Assembly (NCBI RefSeq): GCF_000934755.1
Contig: NZ_JYNP01000005.1
Location: 124,001-188,000 of the forward strand
Reading direction: 5' to 3'
From: Desulfonatronovibrio magnus
Lineage (GTDB): Bacteria; Desulfobacterota; Desulfovibrionia; Desulfovibrionales; Desulfonatronovibrionaceae
DNA: 64,000 bases
The translations under genes were made by a program, and so were the position numbers. The notes under the pieces were generated by a model that saw only the letters and a list, made by a program, of their open reading frames with translations, was not told the origin of the DNA and did not search any database. Positions 26,064-36,238 of this stretch are shown in pieces. Position 1 is the first letter of the stretch; each line of letters begins with the position of its first letter.

Positions 26064-28187
26064 ATGGATGGCAACAGACTGCTCAGAGAAATTCCAGCTC
26101 TGATTCTCTTTTTTGCGGCAATTTTTCTGTTCATCAGTATCATTGGATACTCACCACATGATCCCTCTTTGAACCACCAGCCAGGTGCAGAGCATATTGT
26201 CCAGAATGTAGCTGGCAAGGCTGGAGCGTATACTGCCGGAACATTTATAGAGTTTTTCGGGCTGGGGGCCCTGATCTGGCCATTTGTCCTGTGTTATTTT
26301 GCGCTGCTGTTGTTCAGGCCTTATTTTCATTCCAGGTGGTGGCGCTGGCCGGGTGTCATTCTGCTTTACATAGCTTTTCTCATCTGGTTTGAATTTCCAG
26401 CCCTTAAAGAAAATATTTCGCTTCTCAATATCAGGGGTTCGGGTTTTGCTGGCGGGTTGATGTTTGCCTATGTCTATTCGCTTCTGAATTTTTGGGGGAG
26501 TTTTCTTTTTATTCTTCTTATTACTCTGCTGGGGCTGCAAACAGCTACAGGTTTTTCCTGGGCTTTTATATTCCACAGGCTCAGAGACGCTGCCATGAAT
26601 GTCGATGAATCAGAACAGGATGAAGAAAACATAAAAAAAAACATTCAAAAAAAGGTAAAAAATAAGACATCAGGCAACAAGAGTTTCAAGTCTGTAAGTG
26701 CAACTCAGGCCAAAGAATCCGGGGGGGCAATCGATCCTGGCAAGCTGAGTAAGTTCGCCTTGCCCCCTTTAGATCTTTTAACAGAAGCTGACACAAGCGG
26801 TCCGGATATTGATAAAGACAGAATCAAAGAAATGGCTGGGGCCCTTAAGTCCTGTCTTGAAGATTTTTCTGTGCAGGGAGAAGTCCAACATGTCCAGCCT
26901 GGTCCAGTAGTGACCATGTTTGAATATAAGCCTGCTCCCGGAATCAAGATCAGTCGTATTGCCAATCTTGGTGATGATCTGGCGCTGGCCCTTAAAGCCA
27001 CAGCTGTACGCATAGTTGCTCCTATTCCAGGCAAAGACACCATTGGCGTGGAAATACCCAATGAAAACCGGCAAATGGTTTATCTGAGAGAAATTTTTGA
27101 AAATCCGTCTTTTGGTAGATCAAAGCTAAAAATACCTCTGGCTCTTGGTAAAGATATTCAAGGACAGGCCAAGGTTGAGGATCTGGCTCGCATGCCTCAT
27201 CTGCTGGTAGCTGGTGCAACCGGGGCTGGTAAAAGCGTTTGTTTGAACTCCCTTATTTTGAGTATGATTTTTCGTTTCAGTCCAGATGAGCTGAAAATGC
27301 TGTTAATTGATCCTAAACGAATTGAGCTCGCTGTTTATAATGATCTGCCTCATCTTGTGCATCCCGTGGTCACGGATATGAATCTTGCCAAGAATGCTCT
27401 GGACTGGGCAGTGCACGAGATGGAAAATCGGTATGATCTAATGGCCAGGCTGGGCGTGCGCAATATTGAAGGGTATAACCAGAAGCTGGCTGCCATGGGA
27501 CTGGATCGGCCCGAGGGCATGGAAGACCTGCATGCTATGCCTTACCTTGTTCTGATTATTGATGAAATGGCTGATCTCATGCTTACTGCGGCCAAAGAGG
27601 TGGAAGTTGCCATAGTTCGACTGGCTCAGCTGGCCAGGGCATCGGGCATTCATATCATACTGGCCACGCAAAGGCCCTCGGTTGATGTAGTCACGGGTAT
27701 CATCAAGGCTAACTTTCCTTCACGCATTGCCTTTCAGGTCAGTTCAAAACATGACTCCAGGACCATCCTTGACTCCATTGGGGCTGAATATCTGCTGGGT
27801 CATGGAGACATGCTTTTTAAAACCAGTGGTGGTCAGCTCCAGAGGACTCATGGCGCTTTTGTGGATGAGGATGAAATATCCAGGGTGGTTGAATTCTGGA
27901 AGAACAAGGCCGATCCTGAGTTTGAACTGGATTTTGCTGAATGGAAACAGAACGAGGGCAGTGAATCTTCAGGATCAGCAGGAGAATCAGATCCCATTAT
28001 TGATGATCCCAAGTATGCTCAGGCTGTTGAATTTATCATGGATCAGGGCAAGGGCTCCATCTCATTAATTCAGCGCAGGTTTCGCATAGGTTACAACAAG
28101 GCTGCCCTGTTTATCGAGCAGATGGAAAAAGATGGCATCCTGGGTCCGCAGGAAGGCAGTAAGCCAAGGCAGGTTTTGAAAAAATAG
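26064..28187 (+). CDS. ftsK: DNA translocase FtsK
   Basis: FtsK anchors at the septum and pumps chromosomal DNA to the dif/XerCD site during division. The 707 residues have an N-terminal membrane domain with four segments (about 10-175), a short charged linker (about 180-240), the RecA-like motor with Walker A GATGAGKS and Walker B YLVLIIDEMADLM, and a C-terminal winged-helix gamma domain (about 645-700, SISLIQRRFRIGYNKAA) that reads orienting sequences. The linker is short, as in many SpoIIIE-like forms. AGGAG precedes the ATG. Confidence 0.96.
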   Translation: MDGNRLLREIPALILFFAAIFLFISIIGYSPHDPSLNHQPGAEHIVQNVAGKAGAYTAGTFIEFFGLGALIWPFVLCYFALLLFRPYFHSRWWRWPGVILLYIAFLIWFEFPALKENISLLNIRGSGFAGGLMFAYVYSLLNFWGSFLFILLITLLGLQTATGFSWAFIFHRLRDAAMNVDESEQDEENIKKNIQKKVKNKTSGNKSFKSVSATQAKESGGAIDPGKLSKFALPPLDLLTEADTSGPDIDKDRIKEMAGALKSCLEDFSVQGEVQHVQPGPVVTMFEYKPAPGIKISRIANLGDDLALALKATAVRIVAPIPGKDTIGVEIPNENRQMVYLREIFENPSFGRSKLKIPLALGKDIQGQAKVEDLARMPHLLVAGATGAGKSVCLNSLILSMIFRFSPDELKMLLIDPKRIELAVYNDLPHLVHPVVTDMNLAKNALDWAVHEMENRYDLMARLGVRNIEGYNQKLAAMGLDRPEGMEDLHAMPYLVLIIDEMADLMLTAAKEVEVAIVRLAQLARASGIHIILATQRPSVDVVTGIIKANFPSRIAFQVSSKHDSRTILDSIGAEYLLGHGDMLFKTSGGQLQRTHGAFVDEDEISRVVEFWKNKADPEFELDFAEWKQNEGSESSGSAGESDPIIDDPKYAQAVEFIMDQGKGSISLIQRRFRIGYNKAALFIEQMEKDGILGPQEGSKPRQVLKK

Positions 28188-28213
28188 CTACAGGCCAGGA
28201 AGAAAGGGATAGG

Positions 28214-28564
28214 TTGGGTGTAAAAACTTTTTATATGGTTAAAGATCAAATTACAGGAATTGCCAAACAATTCGCTCTAAATCTTGTCCAGGAGATAAGC
28301 CCACGAAAGGTGATTCTGTATGGCTCGTGGGTCAGCGGTCACCCTGGTGAAGATAGCGATATAGATGTTGCTGTGATAGTTGACAGGATTGATGTGGACT
28401 ACCTGGATCTTTTGACCAGGATTTATCAGATTGCTAATAATGTAGACACAAGAATTGAACCTGTTCTAATTGAGGAGAATCATGACCCAAGCGGATTTTT
28501 GCGCCATATAACTGATCACGGTGAGATAATATTCTCCAGTTTGCCTGAAGCATTTATACCCTAA
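28214..28564 (+). CDS. MNT-type nucleotidyltransferase-domain protein
   Basis: This 116-residue protein has the minimal nucleotidyltransferase signature YGSWVSGHPGEDSDIDVAV (G-S, then D-x-D). Such proteins often act as antitoxins that AMPylate a HEPN toxin. No HEPN partner gene is adjacent: ftsK is upstream, and a MITE remnant and comEC are downstream. TTG 28214 follows AAAGGGATAGG, and ATG 28235 is an alternative. Confidence 0.72.
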   Translation: MGVKTFYMVKDQITGIAKQFALNLVQEISPRKVILYGSWVSGHPGEDSDIDVAVIVDRIDVDYLDLLTRIYQIANNVDTRIEPVLIEENHDPSGFLRHITDHGEIIFSSLPEAFIP

Positions 28565-28605
28565 CTCCAAATCTTTCAATAAAACGCTATAAGGTTAAAT
28601 TTTTC

Positions 28606-28670
28606 GTAACAGTTCACCCTCTTTGCGTGTGGCACGGGCATTGGCTCTTCCAGGACCACTTGCTCAAATT
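28606..28670 (+). mobile_element. MITE-A remnant (left half only)
   Basis: GTAACAGTTCACCC at 28606 and the following TGTGGCACGGGCATTGGCTCTTCCAGGACCAC-like block (the last part matches 38188-38205) are the left half of MITE-A. The right half is missing. The sequence runs into the start of comEC, so a deletion has joined the element to the gene. Confidence 0.65.
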
Positions 28671-28682
28671 TTTTGAAGTACA

Positions 28683-31145
28683 TTGCGTCATTTTTCAGAT
28701 TCATATCTGCCCCAGGGGATTCTGCCCTGGCAAAAACTGGTCATTGCCTATGGGCTGGGCATATGGGCCCTGAAGTATCCATGGCCTGCAGCGACGTGCG
28801 TGTTTTTGCTGCTGTTGTTTGCCCCTTTTAAATCTCTTCGCTTTAATCTGCTTATCCCTTGTGTATTTATCCTCAGCATGGCACTGGCTTTTGTCAGGCT
28901 TCCTGATCTGCCGGAAGAAATACCTGAAGATATCAGTTCCGGACAGCGAGTAGTTGTTCAGGGGCAGGTGGAAGAAGTTGCTTTTCTGCCTGGTCAAAGA
29001 ATGAGAGTTATTCTGGGTAATCTCTTTCTCGGCAGGGGTGAACAGGCGCAACCCCTGCCAGGGCGACTGGTCTGGACCTGGCAGGATACGCCGGACCAAC
29101 TCTTTCCAGGGCAAGATGTTCAAGCCCACCTCAACGTGCGTCCAATACATGGCATGGCAAATTTTGGGGTCTGGAACAGCGAGTTTTTCTGGCGTACGCA
29201 GAGTGTTTTATGGAGAAGTTACACCCGGGGCGAACATTTCTGGCACAGAATAGAAGGTTCTAAGGGATCCTCCTCTTCAGCCAGGCAGCATCTAAAAGAT
29301 CAGGCTCAGAGCGGTTTTGAGCTTGACAGCCTCTCTGCACATAGACAGCAGCAGGTTCAAGGGCTGGGTCTGGCCCTTCTTTTTGGAGACAGGTATCTTG
29401 TTGATCAGAATCTCATTGATTCTATTCGTCTGGCCTCGCTGGCTCATAGTCTGGCCCTTTCAGGGCTGCACCTTGGCATTATGGCAGGGATGGGTTTTAT
29501 TCTGGCCGGTTTGCTGGGATTTTTTTATCCAAAAATCTATCTGTACCTGCCTTATCTGAAACTGGGGGTACTGCTGGCCACCCCTTTGTGCCTGCTTTAT
29601 CTATGGATGGGACAGGCACCTCCAACACTTATCCGTTCCGCAATTATGTTTGCCAGTTGGGGCGTTTTCCTTTTTCTGAATAAAAGACGGGTTCTGCTGG
29701 ATGGTCTGTTTCTCGCTGCCGGAATCATTACCATTCTGGACCCATGGGCTGTGTTTGACCTGCGTTTGCAGCTTTCATTGACTGCGGTTGCCGGGATTGC
29801 ATTAATATTGCCTGTTCTGGAATCAGCCTGGAGAAAAATTAAACAAATCAGTGATTTCAGAATTCTAAAGTACTTTCTTGGGCTTGCAGGTGTGACCATT
29901 GCCGCCAATGCAGCTCTGCTCCCTGTTCAGGCCTGGACTTTTAATTATTTGAGTCCTCATTTATATCTGAATTTGTTCTGGCTTCCGGTTCTGGGCTTTA
30001 TCATTTTGCCAGCGGGCTTTGCAGGTCTTTTTATTTCACTCATGCCTGGAATGGGATGGCTGGGCAGCGTGCTGATGTCCATCTCGGCGTATTGCCTCAA
30101 CTATTTTATTGTTTTCCTGGAATACCTGCAGCACAAAGACCTGCTTCATCCCATAGTGACATATCGACCACCCTGGCAGCATTTAATGGCCTATTGGGTG
30201 ATTTTAATCTTGATAATTTATATCCGCAAACTGGATTTCCGGAGTATCAGGCTTATTATCGGGACCGGTGTTGTGGCGATCCTGGCATTTTTGCCCTTTT
30301 TTGCGGGTGATGACAATAAAGTGGTGCTGCGAATACTGGATGTGGGGCAGGGTCAGGGGATTGTTCTGGAACACCCGGGAGGCAGTCCGGTAATGGTGGA
30401 TGGAGGAGGAAGCTGGAACCCTGATTTTGACTTGGGCAAGCAGGTAGTGGTTCCTTCTCTGACCTGGAGAAAATGGCCTCATAATCTAAGCATGGTTGTT
30501 CTGAGCCACGCCCATGTGGATCATTATGGTGGTCTTATTTATCCCCTGAAATATCTTGGCGCAGATAAGTATGTGCATAATGGGATCTGGCCTGGTGAGG
30601 TGGATACATGGCGCATAAATGAGGCACTTGAGAGGCAGGATATTCCCAGTCGGGTATCGGTGCGTGGCGAAAACCTGGATCTAAGTAAAGGACTGGTGCT
30701 GGAAGTGCTTCATCCATCTGATCCGGAAAAATTCGACAAATTAAATGATACCTCTCTTGTACTCAGGCTTATCTGGAACGGCCATCCCTTAGCTCTTATA
30801 CCCGGGGATCTCGAGGCCCGGGGGATCGATACTCTTCTCGAGACAGGCCAGGATATTTCAGCACAAGTTATCATTGTGCCACATCATGGCAGTCGCACCA
30901 GCGCCAGTCCCGAACTTTACGCCCGGACAGGTGCTGACACTGCAGTTGTGGCCAGAGGATTTATGAACAGGTTTGGTGTGCCTCATGATGAGGTACTTGA
31001 AATAATCAATCAAAATGAAATTAATCTGTTGGATACTGCTAAGCATGGTGAGGTCAGGCTTACCTGGAAGTGCCCGGAAAGCAGGCCGGAGATAACCCGG
31101 GCAAGGTCTAAGCTTGGTCCCAAAGGCATTCCCTGGTGGTATTAA
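28683..31145 (+). CDS. comEC: DNA internalization competence protein ComEC/Rec2
   Basis: ComEC forms the inner-membrane channel for uptake of single-stranded DNA in natural transformation. The 820 residues give an N-terminal soluble OB-like part (about 70-190), a large multi-span competence domain (about 215-520) with LAHSLALSGLHLGIMAG, and a C-terminal metallo-beta-lactamase domain (about 545-800) with the metal motif SHAHVDHYGG and LIPGDLE, VPHHGS. The start is a TTG next to the MITE remnant with only a weak GAAG before it. No other competence genes are present. Confidence 0.92.
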   Translation: MRHFSDSYLPQGILPWQKLVIAYGLGIWALKYPWPAATCVFLLLLFAPFKSLRFNLLIPCVFILSMALAFVRLPDLPEEIPEDISSGQRVVVQGQVEEVAFLPGQRMRVILGNLFLGRGEQAQPLPGRLVWTWQDTPDQLFPGQDVQAHLNVRPIHGMANFGVWNSEFFWRTQSVLWRSYTRGEHFWHRIEGSKGSSSSARQHLKDQAQSGFELDSLSAHRQQQVQGLGLALLFGDRYLVDQNLIDSIRLASLAHSLALSGLHLGIMAGMGFILAGLLGFFYPKIYLYLPYLKLGVLLATPLCLLYLWMGQAPPTLIRSAIMFASWGVFLFLNKRRVLLDGLFLAAGIITILDPWAVFDLRLQLSLTAVAGIALILPVLESAWRKIKQISDFRILKYFLGLAGVTIAANAALLPVQAWTFNYLSPHLYLNLFWLPVLGFIILPAGFAGLFISLMPGMGWLGSVLMSISAYCLNYFIVFLEYLQHKDLLHPIVTYRPPWQHLMAYWVILILIIYIRKLDFRSIRLIIGTGVVAILAFLPFFAGDDNKVVLRILDVGQGQGIVLEHPGGSPVMVDGGGSWNPDFDLGKQVVVPSLTWRKWPHNLSMVVLSHAHVDHYGGLIYPLKYLGADKYVHNGIWPGEVDTWRINEALERQDIPSRVSVRGENLDLSKGLVLEVLHPSDPEKFDKLNDTSLVLRLIWNGHPLALIPGDLEARGIDTLLETGQDISAQVIIVPHHGSRTSASPELYARTGADTAVVARGFMNRFGVPHDEVLEIINQNEINLLDTAKHGEVRLTWKCPESRPEITRARSKLGPKGIPWWY

Positions 31146-31311
31146 TGTGGGCTGTGCCCACAACCCAATTTAAGCAATGATCGTTAAGTTGGGGCGATAA
31201 ACGTGCTTTTCAGACTGAAGACTGAAGGCTGAAGAATAAGGTTCCTGGGCGTTATTGCTCTTTCAAGGTTAAAAAACTTTCTTGTTATTTTTTACAGGAT
31301 TGAAACGGTAA
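31146..31311 (+). repeat. Dispersed intergenic repeat, family D, copy 3
   Basis: This copy begins with a perfect hairpin, TGTGGGC-TGT-GCCCACA (31146-31162). It continues with the blocks shared with copy 1: GATCGTTAAG, GGGGCGATAA, TTTTCAGACTGAAG plus two further heptamers, a GTTATTGCTC block and CAGGATTGAAACGGTAA. It starts one base after the comEC stop, so the hairpin may also help terminate transcription. Confidence 0.78.
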
Positions 31312-31332
31312 GTTGCTAATCAGCAATCCTGA

Positions 31333-31818
31333 TTAAAGCTCTTCGCCTGTGAGGATAGGGGCATGTGCGCCCAGATCATAAAAGCCGTGTACCTGAAAGT
31401 CTAAAGAGTAGTTGGGGATGAGTTCAAAACGAATACGCCCGAAATTTTCGTTTTCAGGCATCATGGAAAGCGGCATGAGACCTGCTGGAACAGGAAAAGA
31501 CAGGAAGGCGCTGTTTATCAGGGTCAAGCGATCCTGATACCTTTCCTTGAGATAGTCTATCAGCTGGTCACGCTCAGCTTCGGTAAAGGATTCCAGTATA
31601 ACCTGCCGTGACTTGTCAACTTTGTCTTTTGTCTGAGAAGGAGGCTGAACCAGGAGCCTGTCCCATGGGTATGACTGTTCCTCTGCTTTATCCCATTGAG
31701 GTCTGTAAAGGTGTACCTCTACATTTTTCCTGCCCTTAAAAGATTTAATTACAATATTAACAATAAATGCCCTGTGGATGGGCAGCGTTTGATCCGGAGT
31801 GGTGATGCTGAGTTCCAT
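31333..31818 (-). CDS. Protein of unknown function downstream of adk
   Basis: The minus-strand frame opens at GTG 31884. The ATG at 31818 has GGAGG 4 bases before it and is the better start, giving 161 residues. No signal peptide or membrane segment is present. The sequence is charged in its middle (SFTEAERDQLIDYLKERYQDR) and beta-rich at both ends. I do not recognise the family. It follows adk in the same direction after a 137-base gap. Confidence 0.6.
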   Translation of the reverse strand: MELSITTPDQTLPIHRAFIVNIVIKSFKGRKNVEVHLYRPQWDKAEEQSYPWDRLLVQPPSQTKDKVDKSRQVILESFTEAERDQLIDYLKERYQDRLTLINSAFLSFPVPAGLMPLSMMPENENFGRIRFELIPNYSLDFQVHGFYDLGAHAPILTGEEL

Positions 31819-31955
31819 TATGCCTCCGCTTGTTTGTGCTTGAATTTGTCCGGCCCTGCTGGAATCGCCAATTGCTGGTTTCACAAAGGCGACAAAAGCA
31901 GGGCCGGGAAGTCAGAACATGCTATCCTGTTCTGGACTGCTCATCCTGAAAAGCT

Positions 31956-32627
31956 TTAATCTAACTGCTTCAGAAGGGTGTCCTTGATGTCGTTGATGCT
32001 GCCCTCTCCATCAAGTTCAATGTACTTGAAGCCTTCCTTGCCGGCCAGGTCTCTATAAAAATATGCTGCCGCAAGTGTACCTGTGTCTTTGTCATAGTAG
32101 ATATTGTGTCTTTTATCAATGGCATCTTCATCCTGGTCATCAGACCTGGACTTTAGTTCTCCTCCGCAGACACGACATTTATCACCGTCGGGCTTGATGG
32201 CGTCTATGAAGATATTATTAGGGTGGTTGGGATCATTAACGCAAAGTCTGCGTCCCATGATTCTGTTTTTTGCTACTTCTCTGGGCAAGAGGATTTCAAT
32301 AACAAAATTTAGTTTCATTCCAGCAGCACTAAGTGCATCCCAGAGTTTTTGGGCCTGAACAATATTTCTTGGAAATCCGTCCAGCAGCCATCCGCCAGCT
32401 CCTTTTTCCTTCAGTGTTTCCAGGACCATGGGAATAGTGATGTCATCAGGAACCAACTCTCCCTTATCGATGAATTCCTTGGCTTTTTTGCCCAGCTCTG
32501 TTCCCTGGCCAATGTGCTGTCTGAAAATTGCGCCGGACTCAATGTGAGCCAGGTCGTATTTGTCTTTAACCAGTGAGCCCTGTGTACCTTTGCCGCTTCC
32601 GTTGGGACCAAAAATAAGAATATTCAA
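31956..32627 (-). CDS. adk: Adenylate kinase
   Basis: Adk interconverts ATP + AMP and 2 ADP. The 223 residues show Walker A GPNGSGKGT (7-15), DGFPRN, and a long LID domain. The LID holds a C-x-x-D (CVND) and a C-x-x-C (CRVC), which together make a four-ligand zinc site of the Cys3Asp type. The start codon is TTG rather than ATG, with a textbook AAGGAGG 6 bases before it. It is transcribed away from the gap upstream of pyrG. Confidence 0.95.
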   Translation of the reverse strand: MNILIFGPNGSGKGTQGSLVKDKYDLAHIESGAIFRQHIGQGTELGKKAKEFIDKGELVPDDITIPMVLETLKEKGAGGWLLDGFPRNIVQAQKLWDALSAAGMKLNFVIEILLPREVAKNRIMGRRLCVNDPNHPNNIFIDAIKPDGDKCRVCGGELKSRSDDQDEDAIDKRHNIYYDKDTGTLAAAYFYRDLAGKEGFKYIELDGEGSINDIKDTLLKQLD

Positions 32628-33233
32628 TGTAAACCTCCTTAAAAAATTTACAGCAAGATAACCGCTGTCTGACTGCCTGTCAATAAAGGCCGAAATTTAG
32701 CTCTTGATTAAGAGCTTGGCAAGAGAGCCACATTACGCTAATAGGTTTGGCTTTGTGCTTTGCTTGAATCTTTTGTAATCGTTTCACCCGGGGGCACGGG
32801 ACCGAACTTGTGAGTAAATGCCTTTAAAGTGGAGCCTGCATCCTGCAGGCTATTTAACTCCAGGCGGCTGGAAGCCGCCTCCACCTTGAAGAACAGTCCC
32901 ATATTTGGAAATTGGGACAGTCCCCGCGAGGTACTATAAAAAAGATTCATGCTGCATTGGTTCGTTGTAGAAATTTGCTTAAAAGAAAAAATTTACACAG
33001 CGAGGGACAGTCCCTGTGCCAGGCGTAAAGCTCTCATCTTTGACGGAACTTTTCAGGCAAATGTGCATCAATCATGAGCAAAAATCGTAAAAATATAAAA
33101 ATTGTAAACGTCTGATTTTATTAGCAAAACGATTCCAGTTACTTGTAAGCTGAGCCCATATCTGCTTCAAGTGTTCAAAATTTATGTTTAATAAAGCTGA
33201 CTGAACTTTCAGTTCTACAGGTGGATAAGATTT
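32628..33233. other. Intergenic region with repeat fragments and palindromes
   Basis: This 606-bp gap between the divergent adk and pyrG genes contains no convincing gene. A MITE-A left-end fragment (GTAATCGTTTCACCC) begins at 32775. The hairpin pair at 32827-32887 follows. A GGGACAGTCCCC block lies near 32914, and a palindrome AGGGACAGTCCCT is at 33003-33015. The last 150 bases are AT-rich and should hold the pyrG promoter. No RNA gene was recognised. Confidence 0.55.
32827..32887. repeat. Paired extragenic palindromes forming a three-way junction
   Basis: Two perfect 8-bp triloop hairpins lie side by side: AGCCTGCA-TCC-TGCAGGCT (32833-32851) and AGGCGGCT-GGA-AGCCGCCT (32862-32880). They are enclosed by AAGTGG (32827-32832) and CCACCTT (32881-32887), which pair with one bulge. 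The layout is that of REP-type palindrome pairs, which in other bacteria are moved by RAYT (Y1-type) transposases. No RAYT gene is visible here. Confidence 0.75.
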
Positions 33234-34868
33234 ATGAAAACAAAGTTTATTTTTGTTACCGGGGGCGTGCTTTCATCCCTTGGTAAAGGGCTGGCTGCAG
33301 CATCCATTGGAGCCTTGCTCAAGGCCAGGGGGCTTAAGGTCAACATTCAGAAATTAGACCCGTACATTAATGTTGATCCAGGTACTATGAATCCATTCCA
33401 GCACGGTGAAGTCTATGTGACAGATGATGGCGCAGAAACAGATCTGGATCTTGGACACTATGAAAGATATCTTGATCAGCCCATGGCCCAGATCAACAAT
33501 TTTACTTCAGGGCGCATCTATCATTCTGTTATTACCAAGGAGCGGCGCGGTGACTACCTTGGAGGCACGGTGCAGGTGATACCACACATAACTGATGAGA
33601 TAAAAAATGCCATCAAAAGTGTTGCCCAAAACGATGAAGATGTGGCCATCATAGAGATTGGTGGAACCGTTGGCGATATAGAGGGGCTCCCATTTCTGGA
33701 AGCCATCAGGCAATTGCGAGGAGAGCTGGGTAAGGATCAGGTGTTGTATATTCACTTGACCCTTGTGCCCTATATGAAGGCTGCTGGGGAACTCAAAACC
33801 AAGCCTACCCAGCACAGCGTCAAGGAGCTCAGAAGTATAGGCATTCAGGCAGATATTATACTCTGTCGTTCTGAAGTTGATCTGGATCAGGATATCAAAT
33901 CCAAAATAGCTTTATTTTGTAATGTTGACCCTGATGCTGTCTTTACGGCCAAGGATGTAAGGAGTATTTACGAGGTTCCCATGGCTTTGTATGAAGAAGG
34001 CCTGGATCAGAAAATTGCCATTATGCTTAAGCTTCCAGCTAAAAATCCCAACCTTCAAAGCTGGGAAAACCTGGTTCATCGGCTCCATCATCCAGGCCCC
34101 AAGATTAATATTGCCATAGTGGGTAAATATGTTGATTTGCGGGAATCATATAAAAGCCTGCATGAAGCTCTGGTGCATGCAGGTTTAGAAAGTGAAAGGG
34201 AAGTAGAACTGAGATATGTTAACTCAGACAGCCTCATACCTGGTGGTAATGTGCAGCAACAGATGAGCGGTCTCCATGGGATTCTGGTGCCCGGAGGATT
34301 TGGTTCCCGGGGAATAGAAGGCAAAATAGCAGCCATCAGCTACGCTCGTTCACAAAATATTCCTTTTTTCGGCATTTGCCTTGGTATGCAGTGTGCTGTG
34401 ATTGAATTTGCAAGAAATGTCCTGGGGCTCAGAGATGCTGACTCTCAGGAGTTTTCGCCTGACACTGAGCACCCGGTGATTTATTTAATGAAGGAGTGGT
34501 TTGACTTTAGAAATAATACTGTGCAGAAAAGATGTCAGGAAAGCAACAAGGGCGGAACCATGAGGCTTGGTGCTTACCCCTGCGTCATTACAGAAGGCAC
34601 CAAGGCTTATGAAGCCTACCAGACCCGGGAGATAATGGAAAGACATCGCCACAGGTATGAATTCAACAAAAAGTATGCGCAGCAATTTGAAGCTGAGGGT
34701 ATGATTTTCAGTGGTCTTTCCCCGGATAAGAGCCTGGTGGAAATTGTTGAATTAGAAAATCACCCCTGGTTTCTGGGGTGTCAGTTTCATCCGGAATTCA
34801 AATCCAACCCAATGCGTGCTCATCCTCTGTTTAGAGAGTTTGTCAGAGCGGCAGGGCTTGCAGGATAG
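33234..34868 (+). CDS. pyrG: CTP synthase
   Basis: PyrG aminates UTP to CTP with glutamine and ATP. The 544 residues have the N-terminal synthetase domain ([17 protein letters not shown], then [22 protein letters not shown]) and a C-terminal class I glutamine amidotransferase domain (about 290-540) with the nucleophile in FFGICLGMQ and the His-Glu pair in HPEF. It leads the pyrG-kdsA-kdsC-lpt-rpoN run, a common arrangement in proteobacteria because CMP-KDO synthesis needs CTP. Confidence 0.98.
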   Translation: MKTKFIFVTGGVLSSLGKGLAAASIGALLKARGLKVNIQKLDPYINVDPGTMNPFQHGEVYVTDDGAETDLDLGHYERYLDQPMAQINNFTSGRIYHSVITKERRGDYLGGTVQVIPHITDEIKNAIKSVAQNDEDVAIIEIGGTVGDIEGLPFLEAIRQLRGELGKDQVLYIHLTLVPYMKAAGELKTKPTQHSVKELRSIGIQADIILCRSEVDLDQDIKSKIALFCNVDPDAVFTAKDVRSIYEVPMALYEEGLDQKIAIMLKLPAKNPNLQSWENLVHRLHHPGPKINIAIVGKYVDLRESYKSLHEALVHAGLESEREVELRYVNSDSLIPGGNVQQQMSGLHGILVPGGFGSRGIEGKIAAISYARSQNIPFFGICLGMQCAVIEFARNVLGLRDADSQEFSPDTEHPVIYLMKEWFDFRNNTVQKRCQESNKGGTMRLGAYPCVITEGTKAYEAYQTREIMERHRHRYEFNKKYAQQFEAEGMIFSGLSPDKSLVEIVELENHPWFLGCQFHPEFKSNPMRAHPLFREFVRAAGLAG

Positions 34869-34872
34869 AATT

Positions 34873-35712
34873 GTGCAAACAGATCCAAAAAATACCGATT
34901 GCTCTGTTTCAACCCACGGCAGGCAGAGCGGGAATCAATTATTTTTTATCCTTGGACCTTGTGTTTTAGAAGGGGCTGATTTTGCCTCAGATATTGCTCA
35001 TAAAATCTTAGAGGTGGCCCAGGAGCTGAAAATTCAGGTTTTTTTTAAAAGCTCATTTGACAAGGCCAACCGTACTTCTGCAGAAAGTTTTCGTGGTCCG
35101 GGCTTAGGACAGGGGTTGGAATGGCTGCAGCGGGTTAAAGAAATGACCGGCCTGCCTGTCCTGACGGACATTCATCATCCAGAGCAGGCTGCATCAATTG
35201 CAGAAGTGGCGGATGTTATCCAGATTCCGGCTTTTCTCTGCAGGCAGACTGATCTTTTACTGGCAGCTGCTGATACCGGGAGAATCGTTAATATTAAAAA
35301 GGGACAGTTTCTTGCTCCCTGGGATATGCATCAGGCTGTCTCCAAAATCAGACAGCGCAGCAGCAGCGCCAGAATATGGATTACTGAAAGAGGCACTTCT
35401 TTTGGCTACAACAACCTTGTGGTTGACTTCCGGTCTTTGCCTGTTATGAAGGAGTTGGGGCATCCGGTAATTTTTGATGCTACGCATTCTGTGCAGCTTC
35501 CCGGAGGGAAGGGCACGTCTTCGGGGGGGCAGCGGGAATTTGTGCCTTTGATGGCCAGGGCGGCAGTGGCTGCCGGAGCTGACGGCATTTTCATGGAAGT
35601 TCACCCAGACCCTGAAAGGGCATTGTGTGACGGACCAAATTCATGGCCTCTGGACCAGCTCAAACCCCTTGTACAAACTCTTCTGAAAATCAGGAAGGCT
35701 GTTAATGAATGA
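34873..35712 (+). CDS. kdsA: 3-deoxy-8-phosphooctulonate synthase (KDO-8-P synthase)
   Basis: KdsA condenses phosphoenolpyruvate with arabinose-5-phosphate, the entry step to KDO for the LPS core. GTG 34873, 7 bases after an AGGA that overlaps the pyrG stop, gives 279 residues. The frame stays open upstream within pyrG. Motifs include [29 protein letters not shown] and [11 protein letters not shown]. The last 8 bases overlap kdsC. Confidence 0.95.
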   Translation: MQTDPKNTDCSVSTHGRQSGNQLFFILGPCVLEGADFASDIAHKILEVAQELKIQVFFKSSFDKANRTSAESFRGPGLGQGLEWLQRVKEMTGLPVLTDIHHPEQAASIAEVADVIQIPAFLCRQTDLLLAAADTGRIVNIKKGQFLAPWDMHQAVSKIRQRSSSARIWITERGTSFGYNNLVVDFRSLPVMKELGHPVIFDATHSVQLPGGKGTSSGGQREFVPLMARAAVAAGADGIFMEVHPDPERALCDGPNSWPLDQLKPLVQTLLKIRKAVNE

Positions 35713-36238
35713 TGCTCTCAAACTTGCTTTTTCCCGGATTAGAATGCTGATCCTTGACGTTGACGGAGTCATGACAGATGGTGGGTTGTATTACGACAGC
35801 CAGGGCCGTATCATGAAGAGATTTAATGTTCAGGATGGCCTGGGAATAAAGGCAGCCCAGGCAGCAGGGCTTGAAATAGCAGTTATAACCGGACTTTCAT
35901 CCGCGGCTGTTGAGTCCAGAGTAACTGAGCTGGGCATCACTCACTATTTTCACGGTCATATAAATAAAGTGCCCCTCTTAAAGAGGCTTGCCGAAGATTC
36001 CGGGTATGGTCTTGATGAAATGGCCTATCTCGGGGATGACTGGGTGGACGCCGGACCCATGCTCAAGGTAGGCGTGCCCATGGCAGTGGCCAATGCGCAA
36101 CCGGAGATCAAGAATATTGCCCGCATGGTAACTGAAAAGTCTGGCGGATATGGTGCTGTGCGTGAGGCAATTATGCTGATTCTGGAGGCTCGTGGACTGA
36201 GAGAGGAGCAATGGCAGAAGTGGCAGTTTGATGATTAA
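35705..36238 (+). CDS. kdsC: KDO-8-phosphate phosphatase
   Basis: KdsC removes the phosphate from KDO-8-P. The 177-residue HAD-family protein has the catalytic [11 protein letters not shown] motif near residue 20 (D-x-D), then ITGLSS and [10 protein letters not shown] for metal binding. It overlaps kdsA upstream and lptC downstream by a few bases each, indicating a tightly coupled operon. Confidence 0.95.
   Translation: MNDALKLAFSRIRMLILDVDGVMTDGGLYYDSQGRIMKRFNVQDGLGIKAAQAAGLEIAVITGLSSAAVESRVTELGITHYFHGHINKVPLLKRLAEDSGYGLDEMAYLGDDWVDAGPMLKVGVPMAVANAQPEIKNIARMVTEKSGGYGAVREAIMLILEARGLREEQWQKWQFDD

Noticed and set aside
32738-32950. A 70-codon minus-strand open reading frame upstream of pyrG
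   Set aside because: It reads through palindromes and repeat fragments and has no coding character.
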